Part shown: piece by piece, positions 1 through 10,360 of the stretch
How the letters are laid out: every line of letters begins with the position of its first letter
Position numbering within the stretch: the first letter of the stretch is position 1
Source: Candidatus Thioglobus sp.
GTDB taxonomy: Bacteria > Pseudomonadota > Gammaproteobacteria > PS1 > Pseudothioglobaceae
DNA: 64,000 nucleotides
Reading direction: 5' to 3'
Assembly: GCA_028228555.1 (NCBI GenBank)
Contig: JAOJBP010000007.1
Location: 1-64,000, forward strand
Notes under the pieces: model-generated
Told to the model about the DNA's origin: nothing
Database searches by the model: none
What the model saw: only the letters and a program-made list of their open reading frames with translations
Translations under genes and position numbers: made by a program

Positions 1-1198
1 TAGCGCCAGACATTAATCTCTCTAGATCGTAAGTAACTGTTTTGTTTTGAATAACGGTAGACATAGCTTCTAAAATTTTATCTGCAGCTTCAACCCAGCC
101 CATATGCCTAAGCATCATTTCTGCAGATAGAATAATAGAGCCTGGATTAACTTTATTTAAACCGGCATATTTTGGTGCTGTTCCGTGGGTTGCTTCAAAT
201 ACAGCGGTTGTATCTGATAAATTAGCACCAGGTGCAATACCGATACCTCCAACTTGAGCTGCTAATGCATCAGATATGTAATCACCATTTAAATTTAGTG
301 TTGCGATGACTGAGTATTCTTCAGGACGCAATAAGATTTGTTGCAAGAAGGCGTCAGCAATAACATCTTTAACAGTGATAATAGTGCCTGTTGTTGGATT
401 GGTAAATTCACACCATGGTCCATCGCCTATCACTTTAGCACCGAACTCTTCTTGAGCCATCTGATAGCCCCAATCTCTAAAACCACCTTCGGTGAATTTC
501 ATGATATTGCCTTTGTGTACAAGCGTGACAGAATCTTTATCGTTATCAATAGCGTATTGAATAGCAGCGCGAACTAAACGATCTGTGCCCTCTTTAGAAA
601 CTGGCTTAATACCAATGCCTGAAGTTTCTGGGAAACGAATTTTAGTTGTACCCATTTCATTTTGCAAAAAGTCGATTAGTTTTTTGACTTCTTTTGTACC
701 TTCTTGATATTCAATACCTGCATAAATATCTTCAGAGTTTTCTCTAAAAATTATCATGTCTACTTTCTCAGGAGCTTTAACGGGAGTTGGTGTGCCTGTA
801 AAGTATTGCACAGGACGCTGACAAATAAATAGATCAAGCTCTTGACGAATGGCAACATTTAAAGAGCGCATGCCGCCGCCAACTGGGGTGGTTAATGGCC
901 CTTTAATAGAGACAACAAATTCTTGAATGGCATCAATTGTTTCTTGAGGCAAGTATTCACCATAAATATCACTCGCCTTTTCGCCAGCATAAACATCCAT
1001 CCATTTAATAGATCTTTCACCATTGTAGGTTTTCTGAATAGTGCTATCAATAACTTTTTTCATCACTGGGGAAACATCACTACCAATACCGTCACCCTCA
1101 ATATAAGTAATGATTGGATGATTAGGAACTTTGATAGTACCATTTTCAAAAGTAATTTTTTCGCCGTTTTCTGGCACTTGAATATGTTGATAGCTCAT
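1..1198 (-). CDS. icd: NADP-dependent isocitrate dehydrogenase, 3' end cut by window edge
   Basis: TCA-cycle enzyme oxidising isocitrate to 2-oxoglutarate and CO2 in the cytoplasm. 399 codons are visible from the ATG at 1198 and no stop is reached at base 1, so roughly the last 17 residues of a usual ~416-residue protein are missing. The N-terminus reads [14 protein letters not shown]. The substrate loop [17 protein letters not shown] contains the serine phosphorylated by AceK in Escherichia coli. The motif HGTAPKYAG carries the Lys-Tyr pair typical of NADP rather than NAD specificity. The next gene on this strand (rimI) ends 20 bases upstream. Identity is secure from these motifs; whether it is phosphorylated here is unknown. 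Confidence 0.97.
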   Translation of the reverse strand, partial: MSYQHIQVPENGEKITFENGTIKVPNHPIITYIEGDGIGSDVSPVMKKVIDSTIQKTYNGERSIKWMDVYAGEKASDIYGEYLPQETIDAIQEFVVSIKGPLTTPVGGGMRSLNVAIRQELDLFICQRPVQYFTGTPTPVKAPEKVDMIIFRENSEDIYAGIEYQEGTKEVKKLIDFLQNEMGTTKIRFPETSGIGIKPVSKEGTDRLVRAAIQYAIDNDKDSVTLVHKGNIMKFTEGGFRDWGYQMAQEEFGAKVIGDGPWCEFTNPTTGTIITVKDVIADAFLQQILLRPEEYSVIATLNLNGDYISDALAAQVGGIGIAPGANLSDTTAVFEATHGTAPKYAGLNKVNPGSIILSAEMMLRHMGWVEAADKILEAMSTVIQNKTVTYDLERLMSGA

Positions 1199-1218
1199 TA
1201 GTATTTCCGGATATTTTA

Positions 1219-1527
1219 TTAAATAAGTAAGTGTAGTATTTTAGCATCCTCAAGGTTCGAGTAGTATTTTTTGCGAGTATCAATCAATTCAAAACCATAT
1301 TTTTGATAAAAGTGAATGGCTGATACATTAGAAACTCTAACTTCTAACATGATAGAGCGAACCTTGTTTTTGTCTAAACGTTGCAATAGGTCATCTAATA
1401 GCTCCCTACCCAACCCTTTACGCTGAAACTGAGGAGTAATGGCAATCGTTAAAATATCTATAAAATCTATTGAGTTTAAGGTGATCAAATAACCTGCAAT
1501 TTGATCATCATACGAAATTAATCGCAT
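1219..1527 (-). CDS. rimI: RimI-type GNAT N-acetyltransferase; true N-terminus probably further upstream
   Basis: GNAT-fold enzyme expected to acetylate the N-terminal alanine of ribosomal protein S18. The acetyl-CoA loop is seen in [12 protein letters not shown], and the C-terminal part ([19 protein letters not shown]) is typical of RimI. Coordinates start at the first ATG (1527), giving only 102 residues against the usual ~150. The frame stays open upstream to a stop at 1693-1695, and residues that look like the missing RimI N-terminus (REATKKDLEAI, then CVFSSPWSQQKF) are encoded between 1542 and 1647. No ATG, GTG or TTG lies in that extension; only CTG (1669-1671), ATA, ATT, ACG and ATC codons could serve. 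The extended frame would overlap the end of ilvA. Confidence 0.85.
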   Translation of the reverse strand: MRLISYDDQIAGYLITLNSIDFIDILTIAITPQFQRKGLGRELLDDLLQRLDKNKVRSIMLEVRVSNVSAIHFYQKYGFELIDTRKKYYSNLEDAKILHLLI

Positions 1528-1639
1528 GCTAACGCTTGAATTTTGAAATGAATCAAGAAATTTTTGCTGACTCCAAGGCGAAGAAAATACGCAATTTTCA
1601 ATCGCTAAAATTGCCTCTAGATCTTTTTTTGTTGCTTCT

Positions 1640-3133
1640 CTAAAGGAAGTATTGATAAGCTTTATTATCAGTTTCGTTTTGGTAGAAATATCCTAGATCG
1701 TCAAAGCTTTGCTCTAATTGAGCAACATCTTGGGCTTGCAGACCAATTAATACACGGCCAAAATCAGCACCATGATTGCGATAATGAAATAAAGTAATAT
1801 TCCAATGACTACCCACTTTCTTTAAAAAATCTAGCAAGGCGCCTGGACGCTCTGGAAATTCAAATCGGTATAACACTTCATGCTCGCAGTTACTGCGTCC
1901 ACCAACCATATATCTAATATGTGTTTTGGCGATAGAATTATCACTCATATCTAGTACATCAAAAGAGTTTGATAAACGATCTAATAGTACTTGTTTTTCA
2001 TTCAGACCTTCATTGAGTGAAATACCCACAAAGATTCGCGCTTGCTCATTAGAGCCATACCGATAGTTGAATTCAGTAATTGAATGATCTTTCAACATTT
2101 CGCAGAATTTTAAAAAGCTGCCTGGTTTTTCATCAATGGTGACCGCAATAATTGCTTCATTGTTCTCACCAATGTCAGCACGCTCTGAAATATAGCGCAA
2201 TCTATCAAAGTTGACATTTGCGCCAGATACTATTGAAACTAGATTTTCGTTTTTTAAATCATGTGTTTGGAGATATTTTTTAATACCCGCAGTTGATAAC
2301 GCACCAGCTGGTTCTGAGATAGAACGAACATCTTCATAGATATCTTTAATGGCTGCACAGAGCTCATCATTACTCACTAGAATAACTTCATCGACGAATT
2401 GCTTAGCCATTTCAAAGGTTTTTTCACCAATTTGCTTAACCGCAACGCCATCAGCAAAACGACCTACTTCTGGCAAAACTACACGCTCATTATGCTTTAG
2501 GGCTTCATATAAAGTTGGAGAGTCTTGTGGCTCAACACCAATGACGCGAATATTTGGTGCGTAATGCTTAAGATAGGTTGCCATACCACCAATTAGACCA
2601 CCACCCCCTACAGGAATAAATACTTTATCAATCGCTGGTAATTGCTCCAATAGCTCTTTAGCAATAGTTGCTTGGCCTGCCATCACTTCAATATCGTCAT
2701 ATGGGTGGATAAAGACTAAATCTTGTTGTTTTTCAAGTTGTTTGGCATGCTTTAAGGCATCATCATAAACATCGCCATGAAGCACAACCTTGCCGCCCAA
2801 TTGCTTAACCGCATTAACTTTAATTTTGGGGGTTGATAATGGCATTACAATTAGTGCATTGATGCCTAATTTTGTAGCAGACAAGGCTACTCCTTGAGCA
2901 TGGTTACCTGCGCTAGCTGTTACAACACCTTTGGCTTTTTGTTCAGATGATAAAGAAGAAATTTTTTGGTATGCACCTCTATTCTTAAAAGCATGAATTG
3001 ATTGCTCATCTTCACGCTTTAAATAGATATTATTCTTTAGGCGTTTAGAAAGCTGATGCGCATGAGAAAGTGGTGTAACTGTTGCGACATCATAAACACG
3101 TGTAGAATTTGCTAATTTAACAATGTTGTGCAT
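1640..3133 (-). CDS. ilvA: Threonine ammonia-lyase (threonine deaminase), biosynthetic
   Basis: PLP enzyme converting threonine to 2-oxobutanoate, the first step of isoleucine synthesis. The catalytic domain is N-terminal; the PLP lysine lies in SIHAFKNRGAYQK and the phosphate-binding glycine loop in VGGGGLIGG. Two ACT-like regulatory domains follow from about residue 320 to the end, so isoleucine feedback control is expected. I chose the ATG at 3133 (MHNIVKLANS, 497 residues) over one ten codons upstream, because an AGGAG ribosome site sits just before it and the length fits the family (E. coli 514). It overlaps the preceding CbbY-like gene by 17 bases, suggesting translational coupling. Confidence 0.95.
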   Translation of the reverse strand: MHNIVKLANSTRVYDVATVTPLSHAHQLSKRLKNNIYLKREDEQSIHAFKNRGAYQKISSLSSEQKAKGVVTASAGNHAQGVALSATKLGINALIVMPLSTPKIKVNAVKQLGGKVVLHGDVYDDALKHAKQLEKQQDLVFIHPYDDIEVMAGQATIAKELLEQLPAIDKVFIPVGGGGLIGGMATYLKHYAPNIRVIGVEPQDSPTLYEALKHNERVVLPEVGRFADGVAVKQIGEKTFEMAKQFVDEVILVSNDELCAAIKDIYEDVRSISEPAGALSTAGIKKYLQTHDLKNENLVSIVSGANVNFDRLRYISERADIGENNEAIIAVTIDEKPGSFLKFCEMLKDHSITEFNYRYGSNEQARIFVGISLNEGLNEKQVLLDRLSNSFDVLDMSDNSIAKTHIRYMVGGRSNCEHEVLYRFEFPERPGALLDFLKKVGSHWNITLFHYRNHGADFGRVLIGLQAQDVAQLEQSFDDLGYFYQNETDNKAYQYFL

Positions 3134-3878
3134 GGAGCTCCTGCAAGTAAGCCACATCAACATAACTGGCTTTTGTTTGATTACCTTGAATTAGATTAAA
3201 CGGCTGATCTGGTTCACCCAAATTACTTAAAATAACAGCAGCGCCTGTAAAATCATGTGTATCAGTATAATCGTTAACCGTAATAATAGTTTCGAGATGA
3301 GCATCAGCTGCGGAAACAATACCGTTATGAGAATCTTCAAATGCCAAGCATTGAGATGCTTCAAGATTCATCTGCTCTAAAACATAATGATAAATGTCTC
3401 CAGCTGGCTTCAGATTTGGCACCACATCACCTGCGCCGATAACTTCAAACCAATCTAATGCCTCTCTACCTAGCGTACTAATAATCAAAGCATCAACGTT
3501 AGCTGGTGTTGTTGTTGTTGCAATAGCTAGACGCAAACCTGCTGCTCGCGCCTCATTAAACAAACGCTCGACACCAGGTCGAAGAGGCATATCGCCCTGC
3601 TCCACAATATCAACATATTTTTTTGTTTTAAGTTGATGTAATTTTAAGGCAAAAGCATTTAAATCTTCTATTTCAAAATTAGGTAAATATTTATTGACAT
3701 AGTGTTTAATTCGCAATTGACCGCCGGTCACATTTAACAATTCATGGTAAAGTTCATTGGACCAATTCCAATCAAGGTCCAATTCTTTGAAAGCTAAATT
3801 AAAAGCGACCAAATGCCCATCTCTTTCAGTGTTAGCAAGGGTTCCATCAACGTCAAAAATTAATGCTTCTAAAGTCAT
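3117..3878 (-). CDS. cbbY: CbbY-type HAD-superfamily phosphatase
   Basis: HAD hydrolase of 253 residues. Motif I is FDVDGTLANTE with the nucleophile and acid-base aspartates, motif II the ATTTTPANVDAL region, the motif III lysine is in LKPAGDIY, and motif IV is FEDSHNG. The overall pattern, including WNWSNELYHELL and VTGGQLRI after motif I, resembles CbbY, which removes xylulose-1,5-bisphosphate, an inhibitory by-product of RuBisCO. No other Calvin-cycle gene is in the window, so that role is inferred from sequence resemblance and the suggested host lineage. It shares a transcription unit with ilvA downstream. A general sugar-phosphate phosphatase is the alternative. Confidence 0.85.
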   Translation of the reverse strand: MTLEALIFDVDGTLANTERDGHLVAFNLAFKELDLDWNWSNELYHELLNVTGGQLRIKHYVNKYLPNFEIEDLNAFALKLHQLKTKKYVDIVEQGDMPLRPGVERLFNEARAAGLRLAIATTTTPANVDALIISTLGREALDWFEVIGAGDVVPNLKPAGDIYHYVLEQMNLEASQCLAFEDSHNGIVSAADAHLETIITVNDYTDTHDFTGAAVILSNLGEPDQPFNLIQGNQTKASYVDVAYLQELHAQHC

Positions 3879-3969
3879 GATGCTTTTGTAGTTAAATATA
3901 TGAGAAATAAATTGCTATTTTAAGACACTTTAGGTATAAAGATATTTTTTTTGAATTAATCTTAAATTT

Positions 3970-4380
3970 ATGTCGCAGACAGACTATCAAGATATCCCAC
4001 ATTACGTATCTAAAAAAGGTGAAGAATTTATGAGTCAAGCTCAGCTTGATCATTTCATCAACAAGTTAAATATTTGGAGAAACCAATTAGTAAGTGATGC
4101 GGAATCAACTATTAGCCATATTCAAAAAGATTCAACGCAAGTAGCTGATATTAATGATCGTGCAACACTTGAAGAAGAATTTGCATTGGAGCTCAGAACA
4201 AGAGACCGTGAACGTAAATTAATCGGAAAAATCGATAAAACTTTACATATTATTGAGATGGGTGATTACGGCTATTGTAAAACTTGTGGTGCTGAAATTT
4301 CACTGGTTCGTCTAGAGGCACGTCCTACTGCAAATGAGTGCATTGATTGCAAAACAATCTCTGAGAAGAAAGAAGTTTAA
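3970..4380 (+). CDS. dksA: RNA polymerase-binding transcription factor DksA
   Basis: DksA inserts a coiled coil into the RNA polymerase secondary channel and acts with ppGpp in stringent control. Two long helices (about residues 25-100) form the coiled coil; the tip carries ADINDRATLEEEF, keeping the two acidic tip residues. The C-terminus has a C4 zinc finger: CKTCG followed by CIDCK. Length 136 residues against 151 in E. coli. The start at 3970 is kept because the stretch before the internal Met-21 (KKGEEFMSQAQLDHF) matches the E. coli N-terminal region. It stands alone, divergent from cbbY and convergent with thiL. Confidence 0.95.
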   Translation: MSQTDYQDIPHYVSKKGEEFMSQAQLDHFINKLNIWRNQLVSDAESTISHIQKDSTQVADINDRATLEEEFALELRTRDRERKLIGKIDKTLHIIEMGDYGYCKTCGAEISLVRLEARPTANECIDCKTISEKKEV

Positions 4381-4387
4381 TCAAACG

Positions 4388-4426
4388 TTAATCAAAAGTG
4401 CTTGTAAGATTTGCACTTTTGATTAA
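4388..4426. terminator. Long perfect inverted repeat between dksA and thiL
   Basis: Two 14-base arms (4388-4401 and 4413-4426) are perfect reverse complements around an 11-base loop. The structure begins 8 bases after the dksA stop and covers the last codons and stop of thiL. It has no clear U-tract on either side, so it may act as a 3'-end stabiliser or a weak two-way terminator for the convergent genes rather than a textbook intrinsic terminator. Confidence 0.5.
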
Positions 4427-5321
4427 ACCCACCTAAGCGCTCAAGTCCTAATTCTTGGGTAATCATTCCGATAGGTGTTAGCTTTACGTTTAAATCTTTT
4501 GATAATTGTTCAACCTGTTTGATTTTATTTTGCGCTACTGTAAAGCATAACTGATAATCATCACCTCCCGCAAGCACTAAACACCAATCTTGGCTCTGTT
4601 GAGTATAGGTCTGAACCTCATTACTTAGTGGTATATCAACTAAATTAATACGCGCACCTAGGTTTGATCGCTTAAGAATATGGCCAAGATCTTGCTCTAA
4701 ACCATCTGATATATCAATACAGGCATTAGCAACTCCAACTAATGAATGACCAAGTTTTATTTGCGGATCGGGTGTGTTAAAGCTTTTTAAAAGTGATTCA
4801 CTCGGGCGAATATTTTGCTGAATTTGCTGCCAAGCAAGCGCAGCATCTCCTAATGTATTAGAAACAAAGATGGTATCTCCTACTTGAGCAGATGACCTCA
4901 ATAAAGCCTCACCCTTTTTTACTATGCCAGTGACATTAATAGTAATACTTAGCACTCCTTTAGTCGTGTCACCACCCACCAAAGTAATATGATGAAGATC
5001 GGCCAATGCTTTAAGCGAGCTAGAGAAATCATTGAGCCAGTTTTCGTCGAGTTCAGGAAATGTTAGCGCCAACGTAAAATATTGAGGGGTTGCACCCATG
5101 GCGGCCAAATCACTTAAATTAACTGCTAGAGCTTTATGAGCAATATCACTGGCAGAAGTATTCTTAGGAAAATGCACGCCTTCGATTAATGTATCGACGC
5201 TAGTTGCTATTTGATATTGACTGTCAATTAAAATTAGGGCGCAATCATCACCAACCCCTAATAGGTTAGTATCTTCAATGTTCCAATTGAAATATTTTTC
5301 AATTAGATCAAACTCATTCAT
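4392..5321 (-). CDS. thiL: Thiamine-monophosphate kinase
   Basis: ATP-dependent phosphorylation of thiamine monophosphate to the active cofactor TPP, the last step of thiamine synthesis. Family features seen: NLLGVGDDCALI near the N-terminus with Mg/ATP-binding aspartates, NLSDLAAMGATP, LVGGDTTKG, CIDISDGL and LAGGDDYQLCF. 309 residues, close to the usual ~325. Its start overlaps the stop of the upstream membrane-protein gene by four bases, so the two are probably co-translated. ThiC, the pyrimidine branch of the same pathway, lies at 13.2-15.1 kb. The last bases form one arm of a long inverted repeat. Confidence 0.95.
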   Translation of the reverse strand: MNEFDLIEKYFNWNIEDTNLLGVGDDCALILIDSQYQIATSVDTLIEGVHFPKNTSASDIAHKALAVNLSDLAAMGATPQYFTLALTFPELDENWLNDFSSSLKALADLHHITLVGGDTTKGVLSITINVTGIVKKGEALLRSSAQVGDTIFVSNTLGDAALAWQQIQQNIRPSESLLKSFNTPDPQIKLGHSLVGVANACIDISDGLEQDLGHILKRSNLGARINLVDIPLSNEVQTYTQQSQDWCLVLAGGDDYQLCFTVAQNKIKQVEQLSKDLNVKLTPIGMITQELGLERLGGFNQKCKSYKHF

Positions 5322-5824
5322 TGCGGATGTTTTTGAGTAAATTTTTGTTCTACCTCACCACGACCTGCATTAAACATAGAGCCAGACCCTAGCACGGCAG
5401 AAACAAGCACAGCAAAAAATAATGGCACAGTGCCTAGTAATGTAAAAATTGAGCCAGTAATACTAGTGCCATCCATACTACTGACACCGTTATCGCCAAT
5501 AGTTATTCCAAGCAATGTGATTAAAATATAAAACACATAAGCGCTGATCAGAATCTTATAGCGATTAAGCGACATTTGCCAATGCAGGTACACCAAATAA
5601 GCATCGTTTTTCTTAGCTTTTTTGGTTCGTAGATAGGTATAAAAAATGATACTCATAGAGATAACAATCGTTATCCCAATGGCAACATTCATACTAGTAT
5701 TAAGTAACTTTATCAGCCCCAATGTACCAATAATGTGAATTAGGATAGTGTTGATAGTAAAGAGTTCGTGAGCAGCTTTAGCACGCTTACGGTCTTGTTC
5801 AGTTGCATCAATTTTAATAATCAT
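5318..5824 (-). CDS. Hypothetical four-helix membrane protein upstream of thiL
   Basis: 168 residues, not recognised as a named family. Four hydrophobic segments are visible at about residues 21-41, 46-65, 90-110 and 124-146, with a basic stretch (RTKKAKK) between the second and third. The N-terminus is charged (TEQDRKRAKAAHE) and the C-terminus polar, so both ends may face the cytoplasm. It overlaps thiL by four bases and follows nfuA by 50 bases. Position suggests co-expression with thiL but gives no function; a thiamine-related role would be a guess. Confidence 0.7.
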   Translation of the reverse strand: MIIKIDATEQDRKRAKAAHELFTINTILIHIIGTLGLIKLLNTSMNVAIGITIVISMSIIFYTYLRTKKAKKNDAYLVYLHWQMSLNRYKILISAYVFYILITLLGITIGDNGVSSMDGTSITGSIFTLLGTVPLFFAVLVSAVLGSGSMFNAGRGEVEQKFTQKHPQ

Positions 5825-5874
5825 AGCGATTATTTTACACCATATAAAATCAAGGCCTAAGCCTCGAGAAGTTA

Positions 5875-6453
5875 TTACATATAGGCGTTTTCTTTTTGAG
5901 TGTGGTCAGTTACATCGCGCACGGATTTAATCTCTGGGAAAAGATTCCTAAGTTGGGTTTCAACACCCTGTTCTAAAGTTGCTTTTACTGACGAACAACC
6001 TTGGCAACCTCCACCGAAATTAAGAATCACATCCTTGTCTTTAGTAATTTCAACCAAATCAACAAAACCACCATGTGATGCAAGTCCTGGGCTGATTTCA
6101 GCTGCCAAAACATATTTAATTCTCTCTTCCAGGGGTGCATCGTCTTTTGGCTCTTCGCCTTTAGCATTAGGCGCAGTAATAGTCAGTTTTTTTCCGGTAC
6201 CTTCGTCTTTTAAAGCTACCTCTGATCCTTTTAAATAAGGAAAGTTAGCTTTATCAATGTAGGATAAAAATCCTTTATATTCAAACTTTTCATAGCCTGG
6301 CGTTAGATCTTTTGGATGGCAAAAATTAAATGACACAGTTGCAGCTGGTGTTCCGGCACGCGTTACATCGACCTTAAGGCCTAATTCTTGGTCATCTTGC
6401 TGAGAAAATAGATCCGCAACATACGCTTGGGCTTCATCCGAAATACTAAACAT
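5875..6453 (-). CDS. nfuA: Fe-S cluster carrier protein NfuA
   Basis: Scaffold or carrier delivering [4Fe-4S] clusters to target proteins under oxidative or iron stress. The first ~100 residues form an A-type-like domain (degenerate: no Cys triad, as in E. coli NfuA). The C-terminal Nfu domain has the cluster-binding CxxC in NFGGGCQGCSSVKATLEQGVE. Length is 192, essentially that of E. coli NfuA (191). It is preceded by panC two bases upstream on the same strand, so it is probably the distal gene of the folK-panB-panC unit. Likely clients in this window include AcnD, ThiC, IspG and NadA. Confidence 0.96.
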   Translation of the reverse strand: MFSISDEAQAYVADLFSQQDDQELGLKVDVTRAGTPAATVSFNFCHPKDLTPGYEKFEYKGFLSYIDKANFPYLKGSEVALKDEGTGKKLTITAPNAKGEEPKDDAPLEERIKYVLAAEISPGLASHGGFVDLVEITKDKDVILNFGGGCQGCSSVKATLEQGVETQLRNLFPEIKSVRDVTDHTQKENAYM

Positions 6454-6455
6454 GG

Positions 6456-7295
6456 CTATCCTTTATTAAAAATTATATTATCGATCAAACGAGTTGATCC
6501 TAAAAATACAGAACATAATATCGCAATTTTGTTGGTATTGTCTGCAATAGATTTAAGGGTATTAGCATCAAGCACTGATAAATACTCTATTTTAAAATGC
6601 TGTTCCAAGGCTCTATTTGAATTTAGCCTAGCTTGTTCTATCTCTTTATCTTGTAAAATTTCTTTTTTTAAATCTTTTAAAACTTTATATAGATTGGTTG
6701 CAAGATCTCTTTCATCCATTGATAAATATTGATTTCTAGTACTCATGGCAAGCCCATTTTTTTCACGAACAATATCACCCGATAGAATCTTGATAGGGAG
6801 TGCTAATGCTTTAACCATTTGCTCAATAACCAATAATTGTTGGTAATCTTTCTGGCCAAAAATAGCCACGTCAGGTTTGGTAATTTTAAACAGGCAATTC
6901 ACTACTTGAACCACTCCATCAAAATGACCAGGGCGAGAATTGCCACACAACCCTTGAGATAAACTTCCAGCTTTTAAAGGACTCTTAAAGCCGTCTGGAT
7001 AGATTTGTTTTTTGTCTGGCGTAAAGACCGCATCAACTGCACAAGCTTCTAACTCGGATAGATCTTGATCCAAGGTTTTTGGATAGTTTTCAAAGTCTTC
7101 ATGCTCACCAAATTGCGTTGGATTGACAAAAATACTAACAATAACTTTGTCGGCATTTTCTTTAGCCTGATGAACTAAAGATAAGTGGCCAGCATGCAAG
7201 CCTCCCATGGTTGGCACCAAAGCGATTGTTTTTCCTTGAGATTTCCATATCGAAACCACCTCAGCTATTTGCTTATTATTTGAACAAACTTTCAT
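6456..7295 (-). CDS. panC: Pantothenate synthetase
   Basis: Joins pantoate and beta-alanine with ATP to make pantothenate, the CoA precursor. Nucleotidyl-transferase signatures are present: PTMGGLHAGHLSLV carries the HxGH motif, FVNPTQF follows, and AMSTRNQYLS stands for the KMSKS-like loop. 279 residues, normal for the family. Its start overlaps the panB stop by one base, so it is translated after panB. CoA supply matches the window's emphasis on acyl-CoA metabolism. Confidence 0.96.
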   Translation of the reverse strand: MKVCSNNKQIAEVVSIWKSQGKTIALVPTMGGLHAGHLSLVHQAKENADKVIVSIFVNPTQFGEHEDFENYPKTLDQDLSELEACAVDAVFTPDKKQIYPDGFKSPLKAGSLSQGLCGNSRPGHFDGVVQVVNCLFKITKPDVAIFGQKDYQQLLVIEQMVKALALPIKILSGDIVREKNGLAMSTRNQYLSMDERDLATNLYKVLKDLKKEILQDKEIEQARLNSNRALEQHFKIEYLSVLDANTLKSIADNTNKIAILCSVFLGSTRLIDNIIFNKG

Positions 7296-8077
7296 TAATA
7301 GCTATACTCATCGCTGGGGAAGGTTTGATTTTTAACTGAGTCAACAAAGTCTTTTACTGCAGATTCAATTGAGTCATTACCAGTCAAAAAGTTTTTGACA
7401 AATTTAGGCAAATACCCTGTGTTAATTCCAAGCATATCGTAACTAACTAATACCTGCCCATCGCAGTCAACTCCTGCACCAATGCCGATCGTTGGAATGG
7501 AAATCGACTGACTAATCTTACTGGCAAGCTTTGCGGGCACACATTCAATTACGATCGCTTTAACCCCCCAAGATTCAAGCAATTTGGCATCTTTTAAAAT
7601 ACGCTGTGCACTCTGTTCATCTTTGCCTTGAACCTTGTAGCCACCCATTTCAATTACAGATTGCGGTTGTAATCCTAAATGACCACATATGGGAATGTTA
7701 TTAGCCTGCAAGAGCTTAAAAGAAGCCTCATGCTCTGACCCACCTTCAAATTTTATCATGTGTGCACCAGTACTCATTAAGCGCTCAGCATTTTTTAGAG
7801 TTTGCTCAGGATTGGTATAGCTTTGATACGGCATATCACCAATCAACAAGGCATTTTGAATCCCCTTTGCAGCTGCTTGAGTATGGTAAATCATATCTTG
7901 CATGGTAACATTTAATGTATTTTGCGCCCCTTGAATCACATTACCTAACGAATCACCTACCAAAATTACATCCACACCACACTCGTCAAATAGCTTGGAA
8001 AATGAGGAATCGTAAGCGGTTAAACAAGTAATCTTTTCACCGCTTTCTTTAAAAGATTGTAGTTGAGTAAGTGTCAT
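7295..8077 (-). CDS. panB: 3-methyl-2-oxobutanoate hydroxymethyltransferase
   Basis: Transfers a hydroxymethyl group from methylene-tetrahydrofolate to 2-oxoisovalerate, giving ketopantoate. TIM-barrel features are visible: ILVGDSLGNVIQG with a metal-binding aspartate, IKFEGG, CGHLGLQPQSV and PTIGIGAGVDCDGQVLV. 260 residues, normal length. It overlaps folK by four bases upstream and panC by one base downstream. Linking a folate gene to a folate-using step is a common arrangement. Confidence 0.96.
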   Translation of the reverse strand: MTLTQLQSFKESGEKITCLTAYDSSFSKLFDECGVDVILVGDSLGNVIQGAQNTLNVTMQDMIYHTQAAAKGIQNALLIGDMPYQSYTNPEQTLKNAERLMSTGAHMIKFEGGSEHEASFKLLQANNIPICGHLGLQPQSVIEMGGYKVQGKDEQSAQRILKDAKLLESWGVKAIVIECVPAKLASKISQSISIPTIGIGAGVDCDGQVLVSYDMLGINTGYLPKFVKNFLTGNDSIESAVKDFVDSVKNQTFPSDEYSY

Positions 8078-8540
8078 AATTTTGTTAATTTAAACTCGCC
8101 TAATTCCTCAATAAGATCTTGAATAGGGCCTAATACCGGTACTTTTAGATCATCTTCAAGTTCAGCCAATGGAATAAGAACAAAAGCTCTATTCATCATT
8201 TCAGGGTGCGGGATAATTAATTGTTTAGAGGCGACCACTTGAACGCCATAAATAATAATATCTAAATCAATAGTTCTAGCGCCCCATTTTTTTTCACGCA
8301 CTCGGTGTTGTTTGGTTTCAATATCTTGACAAACATAGAGCAATTCTAACGGCGTGAGGTGTGTGTCAACTTGAGCAATCGCGTTAATATAATCAGGCTG
8401 TTTTGAATCATCCACTGGTGGTGATTGATACAAGCTAGAAAGATTAACTACTTGTACATCTTTAGTTGCATGCAACGCCATAACTGCGGTTTTGATTTGT
8501 TGCTTTGGCTCATTAAGGTTCGAGCCTAGCCCAATATAAG

Positions 8541-8547
<7 letters not shown>
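8074..8547 (-). CDS. folK: 2-amino-4-hydroxy-6-hydroxymethyldihydropteridine pyrophosphokinase
   Basis: Transfers pyrophosphate from ATP to the pterin in folate synthesis. The N-terminal AYIGLGSNL and the diagnostic block [14 protein letters not shown] (Mg-binding aspartates) are clear, as is the [13 protein letters not shown] segment that follows. 157 residues, typical. It overlaps proB upstream by 7 bases and panB downstream by four, so it is embedded in a tight cotranscribed set running from obgE to nfuA. Confidence 0.96.
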
Positions 8548-10326
<1,779 letters not shown>

Positions 10327-10360
10327 CTAAAATACAATAAAGCTATTATACCACCGACAA

